Positions 46,690 through 58,601 of a stretch of 64,000 bases of DNA are shown piece after piece. Positions within the stretch are counted from its first letter, which is position 1. Every line of letters starts with the position of its first letter. The translations under genes and the position numbers were made by a program. The DNA comes from Anadara kagoshimensis (lineage: Eukaryota; Mollusca; Bivalvia; Arcoida; Arcidae). The notes below the pieces were generated by a model that had not been told where the DNA came from, made no database searches, and worked only from the letters and a program-made list of their open reading frames with translations. The DNA lies in assembly GCA_021292105.1 (NCBI GenBank), contig CM037857.1, positions 29,064,371 to 29,128,370 of the forward strand, in the 5' to 3' direction.

Positions 46690-49291
46690 CAAGAGGCCCA
46701 TGGGCCTGATACGCTCACCTGATAACTAATGGCTAGCTGATAGATTTAAAGAAAACATAAATACTAAACCCCAATGACTTTTTTCTTTACATCATGATAA
46801 CCGTTGTATCAATACCTACAACATTCTAGTATACATGCCTTTACAAAAAGTTAATAGCTTTCAAGATAATTAACCGTTTCAGTATTGTTTCACATCTGTG
46901 ATCTTGACCTTTGAACCCATGACCTTTTTCTATACATCAAAATGATCGTTTTATCAATACCTACAACATTCTAATATACATGCCTATACAAAAAGTTAAT
47001 AGCTTTCAAGATAATTAACCGTTTCAGTATTGTTTCACATCTGTGACCTTGACCTTTGAACCCATGACCTTTTTCTATACATCAAAATGATTGTTTCATC
47101 AATACCTACAACATTCTAATATACATGCCTATACAAAAAGTTTATAGTTTTTCGAGATATTTAACCATTTCGGTATTGTTTCGCATCTGTGACCTTGACC
47201 TTTGAACCCATGACCTTTTTCGATACATCAAAATGATCGTTGTATCAATACCTCGACATTCTAATATACATGCCTATACAAAAAGTTTATAGTTTTCGAG
47301 ATAATTAACAATTTCGGTATTATTTCACATCTGTGACCTTGACCTTTGAACCCATGACCTTTTTCTATACATCAAAATGATCGTTGTATCAATACCTACA
47401 ACATTCTAATATACATGCCTATACAAAAAGTTTATAGTTTTTGAGATAATTAACCATTTCGGTATTGTTTTGCATCTGTGACCTTGACCTTTGAACCCAT
47501 GACCTTTTTCTATACATCAAAATGATCGTTATATCAATACCTACAACATTCTAATATACATGCCTATACAAAAAGTTTATAGTTTTCGAGATATTTAACC
47601 ATTTCGGTATTGTTTCGCATCTGTGACCTTGACCTTTGAACCCATGACCTTTTTCGATACATCAAAATGATCGTTGTATCAATACCTCGACATTCTAATA
47701 TACATGCCTATACAAAAAGTTTATAGTTTTCGAGATAATTAACAATTTCGGTATTATTTCACATCTGTGACCTTGACCTTTGAACCCATGACCTTTTTCT
47801 ATACATCAAAATGATCGTTGTATCAATACCTACAACATTCTAATATACATGCCTATACAAAAAGTTATAGTTTTTGAGATAATTAACCATTTCGGTATTG
47901 TTTTGCATCTGTGACCTTGACCTTTGAACCCATGACCTTTTTCTATACATCAAAATGATCGTTATATCAATACCTACAACATTCTAATATACATGCCTAT
48001 ACAAAAAGTTTATAGTTTTCGAGATAATTAACCATTTCGGTATTGTTTTGCATCTGTGACCTTGACCTTTGAACCCATGACCTTTTTCTATTCATCAAAA
48101 TGATCGTTATATCAATACCTATAACATTCTAATATACATGCCTATACAAAAAGTTTATAGTTTTCGAGATATTTAACCATTTCGGTATTGTTTCGCATCT
48201 GTGACCTTGACCTTTGAACCCATGACCTTTTTCTATACATCAAAATGATCGTTGTATCAATACCTACAACATTCTAATATACATGCCTATACAAAATGTT
48301 TATAGTTTTCGAGATAATTAACCATTTCAGTATTGTTTTGCATCTGTGACCTTGACCTTTGAACCCATGACCTTTTTCTATACATCAAAATGATCGTTAT
48401 ATCAATACCTACAACATTCTAATATACATGCCTATACAAAAAGTTTATAGTTTTCGAGATATTTAACCATTTCGGTATTGTTTCGCATCTGTGACCTTGA
48501 CCTTTGAACCCATGACCTTTTTCTATACATCAAAATGATCGTTATATCAATACCTACAACATTCTAATATACATGCCTATACAAAAAGTTTATAGTTTTC
48601 GAGATATTTAACCATTTCGGTATTGTTTCGCATCTGTGACCTTGACCTTTGAACCCATGACCTTTTTCTATACATCAAAATGATCGTTGTATCAATACCT
48701 ACAACACTCTAATATACATGCCTATACAAAATGTTTTTAGTTTTCGAGATAATAATTATAATCAGAGGTAAAAAAAATTAGGTCACGACCTTCTCAATTG
48801 ACCTTGACCTCATTTTGAAGATACTAACAAGAAGATGTCAAAACTGAAAACCCCATGTCATTATCTGGTCAAATAGTCAAGTTATAACCATTTGAAGCTA
48901 TTTTACGATTTTTTCAAAAATAAACGCAAAAACGCGTAACCTATTTTTTATCCGAATTTCACAAAATGAACAAACTATAGGCTTAAGACCCTAGAGAAGC
49001 CAAATATCACATCAGATTTTTTCTCCAATCAGTACTTTCGGAGAAGAAGATTTTTTAAGATTTTTGCACCCCTAGGTCATCTTGACCTAGTTATGGTAGC
49101 CATGGCAACGCCACGAACAAATCTGAATTGCACCGGCCCATATATACTTCTGACAAAGTTTCATTAAAAACTGTCCAGTAGTTTCAGAGGAGAAGTTGAA
49201 AATAGGTGTTAACGACGCACACACACACACACGCACATACACACGCTGCGCTATGCCATAAGCTCACATGACCTTCGGTCAGGTGAGCTAA
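46690..49291 (+). mobile_element. HINE/pearl-like element A3, 13 core monomers
   Basis: Left end CAAGAGGCCCATGGGCCTGA then TACGCTCACCTGA. CTGTGA(C/T)CTTGACC recurs at 46896 and then every 144-146 bp to 48634, thirteen times. The right arm (48760-49230) differs from A1/A2 but matches A4 (AACGCGTAACCTATTTTT, CCAAATATCACATCAG). Then an (AC)n run and end hairpin TGACCTTCGGTCA with GGTGAGCTAA. Confidence 0.8.
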
Positions 49292-50085
49292 AAATACATC
49301 ATCTGTTCAAGCAGGGGGCAATGTAAAAAGCGCCTATCAAACCCGCCATACCTCTTTTACTTCATACAATTCCTCACCACCATTTGTCCATTCCATTTTA
49401 CTCTGAATATATGTTCATTTATATCGAAGCAGTTAAATCTGGGAAGGTGGGGAAAACCTGATTGTCCCATAAAAAACACCCGTTCTTTGGCGACTGAAAT
49501 GGCTAACTTTTAAACACTAGGGTGTGTTCGATGGTATAAGAGGCTACGTGGTGAAAGTTTCTTTAAATGAACCTGGTGGGCATGCTTAAGACCAAGCGGT
49601 CAAAGAGGGCCCTCAACCAAAAGATATACAATCAAAGTACTGAAGGTACTGAAGCATCAGCTAAACTGAGCAATTTGATAAAAAAATGTGCACTTGAAAC
49701 TGAGATTTGTCTAATGAATCAGTAACAAATGAAAATCATGCAAATAATAGATACTGTGATCGGGAAGCTTCTAACAACAAGTCTGCTTTTTATGCAAGTT
49801 GTTAGGTTCTAACGTATAAATATGTTACAATGGTCAAAATGGACATGACACACAATGTTTATCAATTGAGTAAACTAAGTAATTCGCATAAATATAAATT
49901 TTCAATTTTTCAAAAACCAAGAGAGGCTACTAAAGACCCAACCCCAAATCTGAGTGAAATATCTGAAGCGTAACGGAAAAAAGTCCAGAGAAACCATCAT
50001 TTTGATAAAATTCACAAAGTAAAAGGGGCATAACTCCACTAAAACGCAGTTGACTGGAAGAAAACCCAAACTGGATCTGCAATCA
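49292..50085. other. Intergenic, no supported gene
   Basis: No recognisable coding sequence or assigned repeat. Confidence 0.35.
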
Positions 50086-50089
50086 CCAC

Positions 50090-50965
50090 CACCATCATCA
50101 TTATCACTCCTCATATCACATTTTGATCATCAACATGAAGATATCATCATTATCATCATCATCGTCGTCATTAGCAGCAGCAGTAGAACCCATGCCATGA
50201 CAATCACCACCACCATTATATTAATCATTTTCAGAAATCCTCATGTTACTCATTAATATGGTCACATCATCATCATAGCTCTTCGTGTCACATAATCATC
50301 ATCATTATCAGCAGCAGCAGCACTGAATGTCATCATCATCATCATGTCACATCATCAGCATGAAGACATTGGCTTTGTTATCATCATCATCATCGTGAAT
50401 TATTATCATCATCGACAGCAGCAGAACTGAATGTCATCACAACCATCATCATCATCATCACCACCATCTTCATCATCATCAGCAGCAGCAGCATACTATC
50501 GGCAGTGCTCAGCAGTACTGAATGTCATCATTGCCACCATCACCATCATCGGTAGCAACAGAACTCACGTCACCATCATAATCATCATCATAGTTCGTCA
50601 AGTCACATCTTCATCATCACCATCATCATTCATAGCAGCAGAGCTTATTTTCATCACCACCATCACTATCATCTTCATCACGATAATCATTATCATCATC
50701 GGCATCAACAGAACTCATGTCATCACCATCATCAACATCATTATCATATCTCTTCGTGTCACATCATCATCATGGTGACATCATCATCATATCTCCTCAT
50801 GTCACATCATCATCATCATCATCATAATTATATCTCCTCATGTCATATCATCATCATCATGGTGACATCATCATCGGCAGCAGCAGAACTGAATGTCATC
50901 ATCATCATTATTATTGTCATCATCTTTACCAGATCATCATGCCACATCATCATCGCCATAGTGTC
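50090..50965. repeat. Imperfect (ATC)n/(CAT)n microsatellite, about 0.9 kb
   Basis: Long runs of ATCATCATC mixed with CAGCAGCAG and GTCACATCATC blocks. Ser/His/Ile-rich open frames in it are artefacts of the repeat. Confidence 0.95.
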
Positions 50966-51397
50966 ATCATCACAAAAAAAACTTTCACCATGACCAGCTA
51001 TTTCCCTTGACTTGCAATTGACAGATTAACCATTGTTGAAGTTATTAATTTTATTTATTGAATTCACAATTAATTTGAAAAAAAAATAAAAATAAAAATA
51101 AAACCTTTGTTTTAGAAATAATTTAAATGTATTTAAAATTATTGTTGAATATATATAAATTGTCCAAGTGAGCTTCAAAAGCCTGAATTGGTATAAACCA
51201 TCCTGACACAATACGCTAATATCTGTACCTCCCAATTACAAAAGTTGTCCAGGCAACTGTCTCTTTCAAAAAAAGTTTGTTGACAAGAATTGTGTACAAA
51301 AGGTGGAAATATTTCTGAATACGATTAATTGAAAATTGATTGATTATTATTTAGACAACTAAAATGTTACAATAAAATTACTTTGAATTTAAGAGAA

Positions 51398-51962
51398 ACT
51401 GTAAGAGGAGTTGAGTTCACAAAGTAGGTACCCCCATTCTAATACTTGCTAAAAAGTGACTAAGTTTCAAAGTCTGGAAAAATGGGGGAAAAAATCTTGA
51501 AATATTTCCATAAAGTCAGGTGCACATCTTCAATGTATATATAAACATTCTGTGAAGTTTCAAGGCTTTTGGTTGAAAACTGTAAGAGGAGTTGAGTTCA
51601 CAAAGTAGGTACCCCCGTTCAAATACTTGCTAAAAAGTGACTAAGTTTTAAAGTCTGGAAAAATGGGGGAAAAAATCTTGAAATATTTCCATAAAGTCAG
51701 GTCACATCCTCAATATATATATAACATTCTGTGAAGTTTCAAGGTTTTTGGTTGAAATCTGTAAGAGGAGTTGAGTTCACAAAGTAGGTACCCCCATTCA
51801 AATACTTGCTAAAAAGTGACTAAGTTTCAAAGTCTTGAAAAATGGGGAAAAAATCTTGAATATTTCCATAAAGTCAGGTGCACATCCTCAATATATATAG
51901 AAACATTCTGTGAAGTTTCAATGTTTTTGGTTGAAAACTGTAAGAGGAGTTGAGTTCACAAG
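51398..51962. repeat. 180-bp tandem repeat, three units
   Basis: CTGTAAGAGGAGTTGAGTTC starts near 51398, 51579, 51758 and 51937 (the last partial). Units contain AAGTAGGTACCCCCATTC and CATTCTGTGAAGTTTCAA. Confidence 0.9.
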
Positions 51963-52069
51963 ATTGGTACCATATTTTCCCCGCCCTTAGTTTCTGTTCT
52001 ACTTCACCAACGGTGCTCTAGAAATCGGAAGAACTTAAGAAAGCACAATAACTTCTTGCATATTATGTG

Positions 52070-52272
52070 AAGTCCTTATTAGATCGTTTTTACAGTGGAT
52101 ATCCGATTAAAGTTGTTGTCAGTAGTTTAATCCATGGTTTTTACAACCTTTAATTTCTTTTCATGAAGTCATATTATGCATAAAGAAATTAAAGGTTGTA
52201 AAAACCATGGATTAAACTACTGACAACAACTTTAATCGGATATCCACTGTAAAAACGATCTAATAAGGACTT
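52070..52272. repeat. Perfect inverted repeat, 91-bp arms, 21-nt loop
   Basis: Arms 52070-52160 and 52182-52272 are exact reverse complements by eye, starting AAGTCCTTATTAGATCGTTT. The loop is TCATGAAGTCATATTATGCAT. No ORF. Transcribed, it would form a long perfect RNA hairpin. It may instead be a young foldback MITE. Confidence 0.92.
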
Positions 52273-53088
52273 GTAACAAGGTAAATAAATTTTATCTGAA
52301 AATTTTAAAACATCGTTTTTTTCAGTTTTGTTTAGATTTTGATTTCAAGTTGTTCTTTCTTGCGATTTATTTTGTTGATTCAAAATAAACAACTGGAAAA
52401 GGTATTTAAAAGAACATTGATGATGAAATTGTCCGTCTTCGGAGACATATGGTGAGAAGTGGAGTGTGTGCGGAAGATCGGAAGTATGTAGCAGCTAGAG
52501 ATTCGAGAATGAAGCATGTCGTTTTTATATTAAACTGATAACTGAAAAGGACAGGGTGTCATGATCATTTTAAAAGGGGCAAGGGTGTACTGGACTAAAA
52601 GGTCAGTCACTACGCTATGTGAATACATTTGAGCAGGGGCATCGGGTGTCAAATGCAGGCATGCCCCCAAACACATGGCTAATTTGCATACGAACTACGG
52701 TATCGATATAGCCTACACAACTTCACGAGTCACAAACGATTTATCAACATAGCCAATAACTTGTAAATAAACTTCTTCTTTCAGTTTCGTATCACATTTT
52801 TGGGAATAATCTTTGATTTCTACTTTTTTGTTATGCATAATTTCGCTACCGGCAGAATTTTAATACCCAATGAAAGCGGGAAAATCCTCGTGACGTTATG
52901 ATGAATATTAATGAACCAGGTCGGGATATCCCAAACACGAAATATTATTGACAATCAATTTTTAAAAATATATATAATTTATCATCAAATGTGATCCATG
53001 TGTAAAGTTATTTAACTTAAAAACTGTTTAATGAGCATACTTTGTGTTTATTTATCGATGTCACTTTGCGTAAATTAAAAAATCCAAT
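52273..53088. other. Intergenic, no supported gene
   Basis: AT-rich, becoming locally more CpG-containing toward 53100. Confidence 0.35.
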
Positions 53089-53247
53089 ATGGCGGCGACT
53101 GTAAAACAACCACATGTACAGCACTGTAGGTCAAAAAGAAAACGCCGGCGCGAACTGACAAGATCGTCATTTTTGTTGGGTTTTCCGAGGGGCGTATACT
53201 TAATGGATTTTTATGGTTTTTGTCTTAAAATTATCATACAAAAGTGA
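53089..53247 (+). CDS. Candidate short ORF or first coding exon, 52 codons
   Basis: The ATG lies in AATATGGCGGCG (A at -3, G at +4), which also matches the YY1-type motif CAANATGGCGGC. The peptide begins MAATVKQPH, has a basic nuclear-localisation-like run (RSKRKRRRE) and ends in TGA at 53245. Surrounding DNA is richer in CpG (GCCGGCGCGAAC) than the window average, with GATTGG and CAATCA (inverted and direct CCAAT-like) at 53420-53455. No downstream exon found. Confidence 0.25.
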   Translation: MAATVKQPHVQHCRSKRKRRRELTRSSFLLGFPRGVYLMDFYGFCLKIIIQK

Positions 53248-53875
53248 AGAATTAAAATATATATCCAGCAAAAACAATTACGGACTAATACGCGTATGAA
53301 TACATTTCAGATCGGCACATGTGTACATGATGAAAACATTGCTTTCGTAACTTTCCGGGAGACCCAATCACTCAGATTAGAGTTTATACATACCTGGGAT
53401 ACCGTATACGGAAATTCCCGTAATTTCAGTCGAAACGAAGGATTTGATTGGCTGTCAAGGTGAAATGAGAGCGGCGCTAAATACGAAAAAATCCAACGAT
53501 CGCTATAAAGCATTCAGCATGGCTGATGCTTTAATAAAAACCTAAATCATAGCCGCCATGTGTAGAGTCAAATTTTGAGATTATGTTGTTTGGTGTGAAT
53601 TGGGGGAGAATTAAAAGCAAAAAATATATAGAAAAAATAGATTTTGAGACTTAAATAACTGTGGCAATAAGTGAGGTGACAAAATTATTGAGTGGGGATT
53701 ATAATGATGATTTACTGTTCTTGTAGATCTTATATGACAAGGTATGGGCATAATACTAAAGTTTCTACTCAAAGATTAAAGTATCAAAATGGTGAAAATG
53801 CACCTGAAACTGATACATATTCACTCAAACCTTCTCTGGACATAGACAAACATAAAAATTTCAAATTTAGAATAT
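53248..53875. other. Possible promoter-like region
   Basis: Contains GATTGGCTGTCAA, CGCTATAAAGC (about 53500-53510) and AGCCGCCATG (about 53550) leading only to tiny ORFs. Bidirectional promoter function is a guess. Confidence 0.2.
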
Positions 53876-53879
53876 TAAA

Positions 53880-54020
53880 CACAAACATATCTATCCATGT
53901 CCAAATTAAAATCCAAAAAGCAAAGTACAACTTTGAAAACTGGCAAATTAAGTATAAAACTTGCACCAGGAAAATGAGTCCAGGTGCTCTGGAAGAGTAA
54001 TAATTTTCTATCTAGCCAAC
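53880..54020 (+). repeat. R330 repeat, 5' part
   Basis: Contains TATCCATGTCCAAATTAAAA, CAAAGTACAACTTTGAAAAC, AGTCCAGGTGCTCTGGAAGA and TAGCCAACTAGCTAG. Confidence 0.65.
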
Positions 54021-54784
54021 TAGCTAGTGAAAATTGAGAACAAAAATAATATGGAACTTAACTGATATTACATTGTATTTTGTTTATCTGAAAAAGTTTT
54101 GTATAAAATATTTTGTTATGTTTTTTTTTTAATTTTGTGTTTTGTTTAAGAGTATCAAAGATGTGAAAATATAACTATAATTATGAATCCAAAAATATTC
54201 ATATTCAATACAATTTATTTAAATTTTCACAGACAATCAATTGATATCATAGAAATAAAAATATTGAAATAAATTAAAATGCTATTTGTAGCACAAATAA
54301 GTTACAATACAATGTACTTAGCATTCATATTTTACAAATGACTCACCTTAGGCCATATAAAATTAATTCCTAAATTTTCATCATTTTTCCCCACAAAATT
54401 GTGAATTTTATTTTTTGTTTTCAGATTTAAAAAAAAACCAGTTATGACGACAGAAAGTACCTGAAAGAAACTTTCTTAAAGAACAAAACAAAATAAACAA
54501 ATAAAACTTTCTGGGGCGGACAAAAAAGTAAGACGCGTGAGATGAAAATCTAAGAATTAATTTTCTATGGCCTTAACTGCCATCCATAAATAACAAATTT
54601 TAATTAAATCTGTCATACAAGTATATTTCAAGCAACATGTCAAATTTCAGTCAAACAGTTAAAATATTCCAGTTTTAGCAGTATTTTTCAGTGTTAACAT
54701 TTTAAAAAATATATATATATTTGTGATTTTTTTTTTATTTGGGAAAAATTAAAAAATATTTAAAGAAAAACTAGAACGATCTTT
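54021..54784. other. AT-rich intergenic
   Basis: No feature recognised. Confidence 0.35.
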
Positions 54785-55030
54785 TGAGAGCCCCAACATC
54801 TCTAAGGGATGTAATGTTATGATCTATTTTTATTAGAAAACTTGTTTGACCTCAAGACCTTGACCTTTGAACTACACACTTTAATTTAGTATGCCAGTAT
54901 ACATTTGTGCCAAGTTTGATCAAAATCCAGAGATAGATGTGAAAGTTATGAAGTGGACACAATTTTACAGACAGACAGACATGGTGATTCCTATATTCTC
55001 CCTCACATTTAGTTTGATGGGAGTATAAAA
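54785..55030. mobile_element. Non-autonomous element copy (family N2)
   Basis: Shares with 55885-56157 and 57306-57350 the blocks GACCTTGACCTTTGA, ACATTTGTG(C/T)CAAGTTT, AATCAAAAT-type text and, at the end, GATTCCTATATTCTCCCT followed by GGGAGTATAAA. Intact here, split by a LINE in the other copy. Confidence 0.6.
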
Positions 55031-55259
55031 TACTTTAGCTGACCAACTTTCAGCTTTAGTAGTAGTATGATGTTTTTAAAACTTAAATGTGATGATTTTC
55101 GTTGTTTAATGATCTGACTAAAGGTAGTTTCAGACATGTAAACTAGTTTATCTTGTTCTTGTTAAATATTGCTTAAAATAGAATCAGCAATTTGTTAAGC
55201 TTTTTGTGACGAGAACTACTTTATTAATCTCTAAACAAGTTCCTGTATGCATGTGAAGT

Positions 55260-55515
55260 GTGAATGTGTTTTATGGTCTGTCTTGTATCAGCACGCACTC
55301 GGAGCGACTTTCAGATGATAGCTTAGAGTCAGTACGCCGTAGACAAGGGTTCCACACCCCCAGTCCATTATACTGATACCGGGTCAATCAGTAAAAGCCA
55401 ACAGCAAGAAAATATCACTTTCCAACATGTGGTCTGAGAGGGACTCGAACTCACAGGTGCGAGAGACCCTGAAATTGTTGACCGACGTCTTATCCATTTT
55501 GACAGTGCGGCCTTT
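55260..55515 (-). mobile_element. tRNA-derived SINE
   Basis: On the minus strand the head carries a box A-like TGTCAAAATGG (55494-55504) and a good box B, AGTTCGAGTCC (55441-55451), spaced as in a Pol III type 2 promoter. A conserved-looking body (GCTGTTGGCTTTTACTGATT) follows. The head is a tRNA relic, not a functional tRNA gene. Confidence 0.7.
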
Positions 55516-55884
55516 ATAATGATTTATGGATGGCAGCTAGTGTTCACCTCTCTCATTCAACACAATAAATACAGCTGGACCCGGTTTCACAATAATTTCC
55601 TTAACATAATTGCAGCAAATTTTGATAATTTTTTTTAAATAAGAATAAATATTTTTGACAAAGCTAAATGCAAATGTTATAAGGTTGAAGTGGTTGATAG
55701 TTTTAAATTGACAAAATTATTATGTTATCAAATATACTAGATTTAAGTTAAAGAAAAATCTTCATTTCGAAATGATCATTGTGAAACCAGGACCATCATC
55801 ATTATAAATAACTTTACAAATGTACAAAAATAAATACATGTACATGAATAATCTGGGCTGGGTTGTACAAAGCTTATTTAATAC

Positions 55885-57350
55885 TAACTAGAGCAGTCCC
55901 TTCAGAGACAAATAACCAACCACAACCCCAATCCCCGAAATTGCCAGGTTTTTTTTTTTCTTTGTGACCTTGACCTTTGATCTATGCACCTGAAACTGGT
56001 ATTTGGCACCGTTCAGTAGGCGTTCAACTTCATTGGGAGTAAATACATGGCACATTGATTCATGTTGGTATACATTTGTGTCAAGTTTAATCAAAATTCA
56101 TCTATAGACATGGACGATATAAAGCAGACACAATATTGGATTGTATGATTATGATTCTCTTTATTCTCAGGAATATTCTAGAGCAAGTCAACGAGTGGAA
56201 TGCCACCTTGTACATTCACTTTGTGGACTTTGAAAAGGCCTTTGATTCAGTGCACAGAGAGAGCCTTTGGACAATCATGAAGGCATACAGAATTCCACAG
56301 AAGCTGATACGGATGGTAAGCTCCCTGTACGAGGACTTCCAGTGTGCTGTGATTGATGAGAGCGAGACCACCGACTTCTTTCCCGTGGCGACCAGAGTAA
56401 AACAGGGCTGCTGCATGTCAGGATTCCTGTTCCTACTAGTCATTGATTGGGTGATGAGGCAGACAGTAGAGGGTAAGAGAACTGGAATCTGATGGAACTT
56501 CATAACAATGTTGGAAGACCTAGACTTCGCAGATGACATTGCTCTTTTGTCTTCAACAATGAGCAACCTCCAGTCCTAAACAACCAAGCTGGAAGACAAT
56601 GCAGCACGAGTTGGACTGAAGTTGGAACGCCAAGAAATGCAAGGCAATGATATCCAACAACAAGAGCGAAGCAAGCCTAAAGGTAGGAGGGAGCGAAGTA
56701 GAACAAGTGGAGAGTTTCACATATCTTGGAGCAAACGTGACCATAGACAGCGGAGGCAGCATTGATATCAAAAAGAGACTAGGGTTACCCTGTGCAGCAT
56801 TCAAGAGACTATACAACGTGTGGCAGTCAGGAGACATAAGCAAGAAGACAAAGACATCACTCTTCAAGAGCTTAGTACTATCAGTTCTCCACTATGGTTA
56901 TGAGACATGGAAGTTGACCAGAAGTGAGGAACAACAACTTGACGCCTTCCAAACCAAATGCCTCAGGAAAATATACAAAATTAGATGGCAGCAACACATC
57001 ACCAACAAAACAGTCCTTGAAATGGCAGAAGTGGATAAGATCAGTAATGAAGTAAGGAGGAAGATATGGAATTGGATTGGCCATGTACTGAGGAAAAGAA
57101 AAACAGACGACTGCGTTGTTGCCCTTGAGGGAAGAAGGAAAAGAGGTCGCCCTAAACCAACTTGGCGGCGGATGGTAGAAACAGAACGGAATGATGCAGG
57201 CTGGAACACCTGGAATGTGGCAGCCAAGTAGCCTTAGACAGACCAACATGGAGGAATGACGTCAAAGCCTTGTGTGCCTTCTGGCACTGAGAGAATTAAG
57301 AAAAAATGATTATGATTCCTATATACTTCCCTTTATTTCATGGGGAGGGG
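55885..57350. mobile_element. Family N2 element interrupted by a LINE
   Basis: 55885-56157 and 57306-57350 together line up with 54785-55030. The two halves are separated by the LINE and share the 13-bp duplication ATGATTATGATTC. Confidence 0.65.
56158..57305 (+). pseudogene. 5'-truncated LINE reverse transcriptase relic
   Basis: Reads the C-terminal half of a non-LTR reverse transcriptase. Motif A is FVDFEKAFDSVHR, then VKQGCCMSGFLF, then the FADD motif (LDFADDIALLS), FTYLGANV, LHYGYETWKL, a WIGHVLRKRK motif and GRRKRGRPKPTWRR. It ends with ALDRPTWRNDVKALCAFWH and TGA at 57288. Breaks: TGA after RTGI (56490), TAA after NLQS, a frameshift near 56625 and another near 57230. Such proteins copy LINE RNA at the target. 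The 13-bp target duplication (56145-56157 and 57306-57318) and A-rich tail (TTAAGAAAAA) show a real, truncated insertion. Clade (RTE- or CR1-like) not resolved. Confidence 0.9.
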
Positions 57351-57627
57351 TTTAATCAGGAATGAGGATTAGCAGGGCTCAGTAGTCAATGGCTCCTAAA
57401 AATCAGTCTGGGTCCCTAAATATTTACACATTTTACCTATTTATTACTATTATAACTTCTTTTCTGAAGTGAACTGGGCCCCCAACTCAAAATAGTTAAG
57501 CTTCTACCCTGATAGTTAATAATTAAGTGTTAACCTTATTAAGATTTTAACTAGCATTGACTTCAATGATATTTTGTGCAATTAATTTTTTTCTGAGGAT
57601 AACAATTAGTGTTGAATATTAAAGAAC

Positions 57628-57776
57628 CTACTGTTGGAACCACTCCGTTTGTGACAGTGAGATACTTGAATAAAGATTGATATTTTTCACTTCCCTTTAC
57701 CTAGTCAAGTTTATTTGATTTTCTATGGAAATAAAGAATATTTCACTGTCACAAACAGAGTGGTTCCAACAATAGG
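57628..57776. mobile_element. Small foldback MITE related to 37852-38335
   Basis: CCTACTGTTGGAACCACTCC at the left and GAGTGGTTCCAACAATAGG at the right are inverse. The inner TTTATTTGATTTTCTATGGA and TTTCACTGTCACA match the larger element, which has a longer centre. Confidence 0.75.
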
Positions 57777-58319
57777 TACAAGTGACAAAAAGGGTCCACT
57801 AAGGTTAAACCCTTTGCAGTTTGGGCAAATTTGGTTGGGTCATATGTGTGCTTTATTTGGAACTGCATACATTTTTGTAGTGGCTTCAAAGTAAAGAAAC
57901 TTGGGTACCAAATTAAAGGACATGACTCGGCAGAATTTTATAACATGTTTTGATGGTCCGATAATATTACCATGTCATGTGACCTCAGATCAAAGGACAA
58001 CATTTGATGGAGTTTTTTAATAAGGGATAAAAGTGCAAGTTTGAACTGAATAACTGCAAAGGGTTAAGGTAAATTAAAACAAAAAAAAGCTTTGATGAAA
58101 AAGGCTTTGAATGACACTATCAAAAACATGGATAAAAAATTTTGAAACAATTCTAAAGAGCTTTTAATTTTCCTAAAACTTTAACCAATGATAAAACTAG
58201 GTCAAGCCCTTCAAGGGAAACAAATAACAGTTAAATGAATAAGTTACTGCAGAAAAGTTTAAGTTATATTTTAAGAATGTTAAATTAGTTGTTATGTAAA
58301 ATTACAAGTACACCTTGGT
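57777..58319. other. Intergenic, nothing recognised
   Basis: No ORF or repeat that I could assign. Confidence 0.35.
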
Positions 58320-58478
58320 GTTCACCATTGTATGGTTTGATGGAAAACTTCTGACAGTGTAAACTGACTTTGATCAAAATTACCTTCATTTTGTTCAAAG
58401 TTTTTGACAGTGTAAATACATTTACTTTGATCAAAATTACCTTGATTTTGTTCAAAGTTTTTGATAGTGTAAATCTAT
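58320..58478. repeat. 57-bp tandem duplication
   Basis: CTTTGATCAAAATTACCTT starts at 58368 and 58425, each followed by TTTTGTTCAAAGTTTTTGA and CAGTGTAAAT-like text. A partial unit precedes. Confidence 0.8.
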
Positions 58479-58601
58479 AAAACGTCTTCACATTTTGATA
58501 CATCATTACATTAATAACACAAAAATTCAAAGCTAAGTCAATCACAGTCGCAAGGTGAGACAAAAATTGTCAAATTTAGTTTGTAAATATAAAAATTTAA
58601 A

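Noticed and set aside
46690-48760. CRISPR-like regular repeats with spacers.
   Set aside because: The full 145-bp monomer is conserved with no unique spacers, and the context is eukaryotic. It is a tandem core of a mobile element.
50431-50993. Ser/His/Ile-rich ORFs over the ATC repeat.
   Set aside because: Pure microsatellite translation, with no start context or splice sites.
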